From Hyphomicrobiaceae bacterium (lineage in GTDB: Bacteria; Pseudomonadota; Alphaproteobacteria; Rhizobiales; Hyphomicrobiaceae), in contig JANYHF010000064.1 in the NCBI GenBank assembly GCA_025359185.1, forward strand, positions 23,837-87,836: a stretch of 64,000 nucleotides of DNA, in the 5' to 3' direction. Below the pieces are notes generated by a model. The model was not told the origin of the DNA, searched no databases, and saw nothing but the letters and a program-made list of their open reading frames with translations. Position 1 is the stretch's first letter. Every line of letters starts with the position of its first letter. Made by a program: the position numbers and the translations under genes. Shown piece by piece: positions 60,427 to 64,000 of this stretch.

Positions 60427-62817
60427 TCACGGGCCCTGCTTGGGCAGCGAGTATGTCGGGGAATTGGCGTTGCCAGTCTCGGCGCGGCACAGTTCCAGCG
60501 TCTTGGGCAGCGGGCCCTTTTTCAAAGCGTCGGGGGCCGAGCGCACGTTGGGTGCGATGGCGTCGAGGTCTTTGGCCCGAGCCGTCAGCGTGTACATGAT
60601 CCCGCAGGCCGAGCAGTTGTTCTCGTTGAACACTTGCGCGGCCCATTTCCAGCCGCTGGTGATCGAGCCGCGCGCCGCGATGCACCGGTCGGCATAACCG
60701 GCGTGGGCCGAAATCAGGTTTTGCGTCGCGTGCGACAGATGCCAGCCCAGCGTCAGCGGGAAATCGGTGAAGTTCAGCCGGAACAGCCGGGCGTCACCGT
60801 CGAGCCCCGCATAAATGCGCCGGTCCTCGCGATCGACGAAACAGTCAGGACAGAACTTCTGATACTCCCTGCCCAGCGAAACGACACCGCGTTGCCAGCG
60901 CGTGTTGAGCAGCGTTTCCAGCGGCGAAACCAGCTCATCGAAGCCCTGCGACTGGGTGCGCGCCAGCCGCAGCTTGTCGGCATTGGGTGTATCGACCGGA
61001 TCTTGTAAAATGTCGTCGCTCGACAGCACGATCAGATGGATATGCACATCTGGATCGGGACGGCTGGCGGCGATCTCCTTTTTCACGGTATCCTCGAGAA
61101 CCGTGATCAAGTCATGCGCCGTATCGATGCCAGACGACTCGAAGTATCCTCCGTCAACGAAGCGGTACTGCTCAACGCCACGGCGCCATGACGCTGGCGG
61201 CAGGATCCACGGAAACCGCGAGCCGATGCCAACAGCTGTGCTGAGCGGAATATCGGAACGAATGATGGTGTTCATCGTTTCCAGCCGGATGGTCGCTTCC
61301 TGATAGAAGCGGAACGGCGAGATGACCGTCCGGATGCCGGTCGCCACATGCGTGGCATTGAGGATCAGCGCCGGGGCCGCACCATTTGCTTTCCAATGGG
61401 CATAATAACTGCCTGCGAACGGATTTTCCGTAGCCTCGGGCAGCGTCTCGCTCCAGGCGCGCTCGAACGACGCCTCCAGAGCCCGTGCCCGATCGAATTG
61501 CTTGATCGGATACGGAATGAAACGCTGGATGAAATCTGGGAAGAACCCGGCGGCAGCGATCGGCGCAATGAAATCGCGGCCGAGGAAATCGTTCGAGTGC
61601 TGCTCGTACCAGCCCGCCGGCTGCGGACCGAAGGCGCATTTGGGATTGGTCACTTGCGGGTTCTTCTGGCGCACCAGCGATGAGAAAACCGCACTGCCGA
61701 GGCCGCCGCCCGATACAGCGCTGATGGCAAATACATGCTGCGCAAACGCCGGGCAGCGGTCCTGCATCCTGCCCAGCATCAACGCGGCATGTTGGGCGGC
61801 GTAGAGCCCGCCGCCTTCGGCCGCAACGATGTAAATCGGATAAGGCTCACCCCGGCTCTTGAAATAGGCGCGGTCCGGACGGCTGTCGAGCCAGTCGCGG
61901 AAGGCCTGCGCCGAATTGGGCAGCGGCTTGAAGCCAGACGCACCCGCCGTCAGCGTGCGGATCTCGTGGTTGTCGTTGAGATCGAAGGCGGTCGCCAGTA
62001 CCGAAATGATCAAGATCAGCGAAAACGCCGGAAAATGAGTCCGGTCATAGATGTTGGTCATCACCGTCAGGAAGAAGGCAAAGCAGATCAGAAACAGATT
62101 GAAAATTGCGAACGTGCCCAACTGGTTGGCAAGGAGCCCGTACTTCGTCGGGTCGCCAAAGAAGTAGCCCGAAAACGCCGCCACAAGCGCCACGGTCAGC
62201 GCGTAAAAGAACAACCGCGTCGGCTGGCCATAAACCCAGGCATTGGGGCTGTCGTGGATGTCGAGCTTGCCGTAGCTGCGCAGAAATGTGAGCAGGATCA
62301 GCAGCAACCCGAGGCCGGCCGAAATCAGCGCTCCAACGATCAGCAGGGAATGGGCAAAAGCGAACTCGTCGACGGCCGAGCGGATAGTTGGCACCAGATC
62401 GGGCATCACGGACTCGATCCACGGCGGCAGATCGATCGGCGTCAGCAGCTCGCCCGCGCGCCATTGGCCGATAGCGGCAGCAAACAGCGGCGCTGCGCCA
62501 ATCAGGCGCGGCAGCCAGCGCAACAGTCCGCCGGTGACTGAACTCTCGGCAACGCCCTCGGGCTGCCAGCGATAAGTCAACGAGCGGCCGAGATACCAGA
62601 TGAACAGCCCGGCCACGAACAGCGTCGAATAAGCGAGGATGATCTGTGGCATGTAGCGGGCGCGGTCGAGGGCCAGCGCGCGCATGATTTCAAGCGCCTG
62701 ACCGGGCATCGACAACAGCACACCGCCCAGCATCACAGCCAGGATAGGAGCCCGCAACACATAGATTGGTGTGACGAACTGCGTGACAAACGCCATCACG
62801 CGGTTGAGACCGTTCAT
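60427..62817 (-). CDS. Multi-pass membrane protein fused to a patatin-like phospholipase domain
   Basis: 796 residues. The first ~290 hold about six membrane helices (IYVLRAPILAVMLGGVLL, QIILAYSTLFVAGLFIWYLG, LLIVGALISAGLGLLLILLTFL, LFFYALTVALVAAFSGYFFG, FAIFNLFLICFAFFLTVM, FSLILIISVLATAFDLN). A soluble domain with patatin features follows: AAEGGGLYAAQ (oxyanion glycines near residue 334), ISAVSGGGLG (nucleophile region near 372, with a serine flanked by glycines) and VDGGYFESSGI (catalytic aspartate near 556). Lipid acyl hydrolysis at the inner membrane is inferred. CxxC-type cysteines near the end (NCSACGIMY) are notable. Its start is ATG 62817. Confidence 0.8.
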   Translation of the reverse strand: MNGLNRVMAFVTQFVTPIYVLRAPILAVMLGGVLLSMPGQALEIMRALALDRARYMPQIILAYSTLFVAGLFIWYLGRSLTYRWQPEGVAESSVTGGLLRWLPRLIGAAPLFAAAIGQWRAGELLTPIDLPPWIESVMPDLVPTIRSAVDEFAFAHSLLIVGALISAGLGLLLILLTFLRSYGKLDIHDSPNAWVYGQPTRLFFYALTVALVAAFSGYFFGDPTKYGLLANQLGTFAIFNLFLICFAFFLTVMTNIYDRTHFPAFSLILIISVLATAFDLNDNHEIRTLTAGASGFKPLPNSAQAFRDWLDSRPDRAYFKSRGEPYPIYIVAAEGGGLYAAQHAALMLGRMQDRCPAFAQHVFAISAVSGGGLGSAVFSSLVRQKNPQVTNPKCAFGPQPAGWYEQHSNDFLGRDFIAPIAAAGFFPDFIQRFIPYPIKQFDRARALEASFERAWSETLPEATENPFAGSYYAHWKANGAAPALILNATHVATGIRTVISPFRFYQEATIRLETMNTIIRSDIPLSTAVGIGSRFPWILPPASWRRGVEQYRFVDGGYFESSGIDTAHDLITVLEDTVKKEIAASRPDPDVHIHLIVLSSDDILQDPVDTPNADKLRLARTQSQGFDELVSPLETLLNTRWQRGVVSLGREYQKFCPDCFVDREDRRIYAGLDGDARLFRLNFTDFPLTLGWHLSHATQNLISAHAGYADRCIAARGSITSGWKWAAQVFNENNCSACGIMYTLTARAKDLDAIAPNVRSAPDALKKGPLPKTLELCRAETGNANSPTYSLPKQGP

Positions 62818-63046
62818 GGACGCGACCCCCTACTCGATACCCCAAAGCAGGCCAACGGGTTGGCTCCGTTTGCCTCTGAAGGGCATTAAGCACAGTTGGT
62901 CCGCTGGCTCAATGCGGGCAACCGTCCAGGCGCGCTGCGGCATCTGAGTGTTGCAGGATGGCCGCGCTGAGCCCGGCACAGTGCTTGCATCGCCCACGCC
63001 GGGGCCAGACGTCAAGTGGCCTCGTTTCTCGGCGGAGTATGAGGTC

Positions 63047-63286
63047 ATGGACCCCAATTCGATGGTGTTTATGGTTGTGGTGGGTGGCGCCATAGGCGCG
63101 GTGTTGGGCGTGATCCTTACCGGAGACGGCTTCGGCTGGCTGCTGAACGCTATCGCCGGCGCGCTCGGCGCGGTGCTAGGCGCCCATATCCTCGGCACGT
63201 CCCAAATTGACATGGGCCCGATCATGAACGTCATGATGGCCGCCGCCGGTGTCTCAATCACCACCGCCATGATGCTGCGAACCTGA
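63047..63286 (+). CDS. Small GlsB/YeaQ/YmgE-type membrane protein
   Basis: 79 residues from ATG 63047 (MDPNSMVFMVVVGGAIGAVLGVILTGDGFGWLLNAIAGALGAVLGAHILG). Two or three Gly/Ala-rich hydrophobic segments, the second with the repeated GALGAVLGA, recall the transglycosylase-associated GlsB/YeaQ/YmgE family of general stress proteins. The last part ends in MMAAAGVSITTAMMLRT. It converges on the VWA gene and shares the terminator at 63280. Earlier in-frame starts add non-hydrophobic residues and are rejected. Confidence 0.7.
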   Translation: MDPNSMVFMVVVGGAIGAVLGVILTGDGFGWLLNAIAGALGAVLGAHILGTSQIDMGPIMNVMMAAAGVSITTAMMLRT

Positions 63287-63328
63287 GGCGGCGCTGACGC
63301 AGAGGCATTGCTGCCCCTGCCTCAGGTT
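63280..63328. terminator. Two-way stem-loop between convergent genes
   Basis: AACCTGAGGC (63280-63289) pairs perfectly with GCCTCAGGTT (63319-63328). The left arm includes the TGA stop of the small membrane protein, and the right arm lies 7 bases past the VWA gene. The ~29-base loop is long. Confidence 0.65.
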
Positions 63329-63334
63329 AAACGA

Positions 63335-64000
63335 TCAATACGCCTGCTGCACCTTGTTCTTGTGCTCGTAGGCTTTCATGGCTTTGCGGGTACGGTTCCA
63401 CTCGCCGTCGGACTCCAGCTTCTTGGCGTCGTCGCGGAACTGTTGGGCAATAGGAGCGGCTGCCGCGATGCCAGAGCTGGCTGCTTGTTTGTCGAGTTCT
63501 TCGGCGTAACCGCCCAGCAGCGTCTTGGCCTCGTCGATCTTACCTGCATCGCGCATGATCACGGCCTGCTCGTGCACCTCGTTCGCGAGCTGCGTGCTGA
63601 TATCGCCCATCACCGCCTTGTTGAGGCTGGCCTGCTCCTCTGACGGTTTGTCTGTGATCCGCGCCGTCACATGCGCCTTTTCCGAGCCGCGGCTGTTGCC
63701 GGTTCCAGCCCCGGCGTAGGTCACCTCGACATCGGCCACCGTCAGATCGCCTGCCTTGACGCCCGCAGGAACCGCGAGCTCAATCACCGCGTATTTCTGC
63801 TGCTTGCTGTAAAGCTGGTTGAGATGGATGGTGACGACGCCGTCCTTGATCTCGGCCTCACGCCCCAGCACGCGCGTTGGCTTGAAGCCGGTCCGGCACT
63901 CGATCTTGATGATTAGATCCTGCGCGACGACCGACAGCACATCGCCGAACTCCTTGTTGAAGATCTGCACCAGATCCTCGGAGCGCTCGACAAACGCGTG
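63335..64000 (-). CDS. C-terminal part of a VWA-domain protein (5' end beyond window)
   Basis: The frame is open to the right edge of the window (64000), so the start is outside. The visible ~220 residues begin HAFVERSEDLVQIFNKEFGDVLSVVAQDLIIKIECRTGF, the end of the VWA domain in this group. A beta-sandwich part follows (KPTRVLGREAEIKDGVVTIHLNQLYSKQQKYAVIELAVPAG ... DVEVTY), then helices (DISTQLANEVHEQAVIMRDAGKIDEAKTLLGGYAEELDKQ) and a Lys-rich end. Such proteins form complexes at the cell envelope, but no role can be assigned. Confidence 0.75.
   Translation of the reverse strand, partial: HAFVERSEDLVQIFNKEFGDVLSVVAQDLIIKIECRTGFKPTRVLGREAEIKDGVVTIHLNQLYSKQQKYAVIELAVPAGVKAGDLTVADVEVTYAGAGTGNSRGSEKAHVTARITDKPSEEQASLNKAVMGDISTQLANEVHEQAVIMRDAGKIDEAKTLLGGYAEELDKQAASSGIAAAAPIAQQFRDDAKKLESDGEWNRTRKAMKAYEHKNKVQQAY

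Overview
The window is GC-rich, densely coded chromosomal DNA from an alphaproteobacterium, most likely a Hyphomicrobiales (Rhizobiales)-type organism. The genus cannot be fixed from sequence alone. The case rests on several lineage markers: a DivL-type kinase with tyrosine in place of the phospho-histidine, the nucleoid protein GapR, CobS/CobT cobaltochelatase, AddAB in place of RecBCD, a TsaE-sugar kinase fusion next to a MurU-like gene, and the order sppA-ihfB-lapA-trpF-trpB-trpA-accD-folC facing divL-tsaE/amgK-murU-addB-addA-trxA. There is no rRNA, no tRNA I can recognise, no CRISPR array and no transposase or phage gene.

Region by region. 1-5.6 kb: the 3' end of an APC-type permease, a zinc alcohol dehydrogenase, a block of dispersed palindromic repeats, then truB-rpsO-pnp on the minus strand. 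5.8-8.2 kb: a multi-pass membrane protein, a YceI-type gene broken by an in-frame TGA just after its signal peptide, and infC, which appears to start at an AUC codon. 8.5-12.5 kb: a Fic protein, a repeat-bearing non-coding stretch, and a MotA/ExbB-like plus OmpA/MotB-like pair. 12.7-15.3 kb: a curli locus with three curlin-repeat proteins, a CsgH-like protein and a secreted protein carrying one curlin repeat; the csgE/F/G secretion genes are not in the window. 15.4-23.4 kb: an MttB-family methyltransferase, gluQ, a membrane hydrolase, a GGDEF/EAL protein and a FAD oxidoreductase. 23.4-26.2 kb: a serine-rich secreted protein and a TadG-like VWA protein whose VWA domain holds Asp/His/Gly tandem repeats.

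26.4-40 kb (plus strand): ahcY, divL, tsaE-amgK, murU, addB, addA, trxA, linking the methyl cycle, cell-cycle signalling, tRNA modification, peptidoglycan recycling, double-strand break repair and redox. 40-47.5 kb (minus strand): sppA, ihfB, lapA, trpF, trpB, trpA, accD, folC. 47.7-54.8 kb (minus strand): a DUF937 protein, a periplasmic truncated globin, a 58-residue membrane protein, and cobS/cobT separated by a foreign-looking AAA+/DUF4143 ATPase and a small membrane protein. 55-64 kb: an RTX calcium-binding protein, a small secreted protein, a nitroreductase, gapR, DUF1244, DUF1036, pyk, a membrane-anchored patatin-like protein, a small glycine-rich membrane protein, and the 3' part of a VWA protein running off the right edge.

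The best leads are the interrupted YceI gene, the AUC start of infC, the Asp/His repeat insert in the VWA protein, the curli locus with its hybrid one-repeat protein, the 142-bp composite repeat present twice, the ~138-bp palindromic element, the histone-like tail on IHF-beta, and the ATPase inserted between cobS and cobT.
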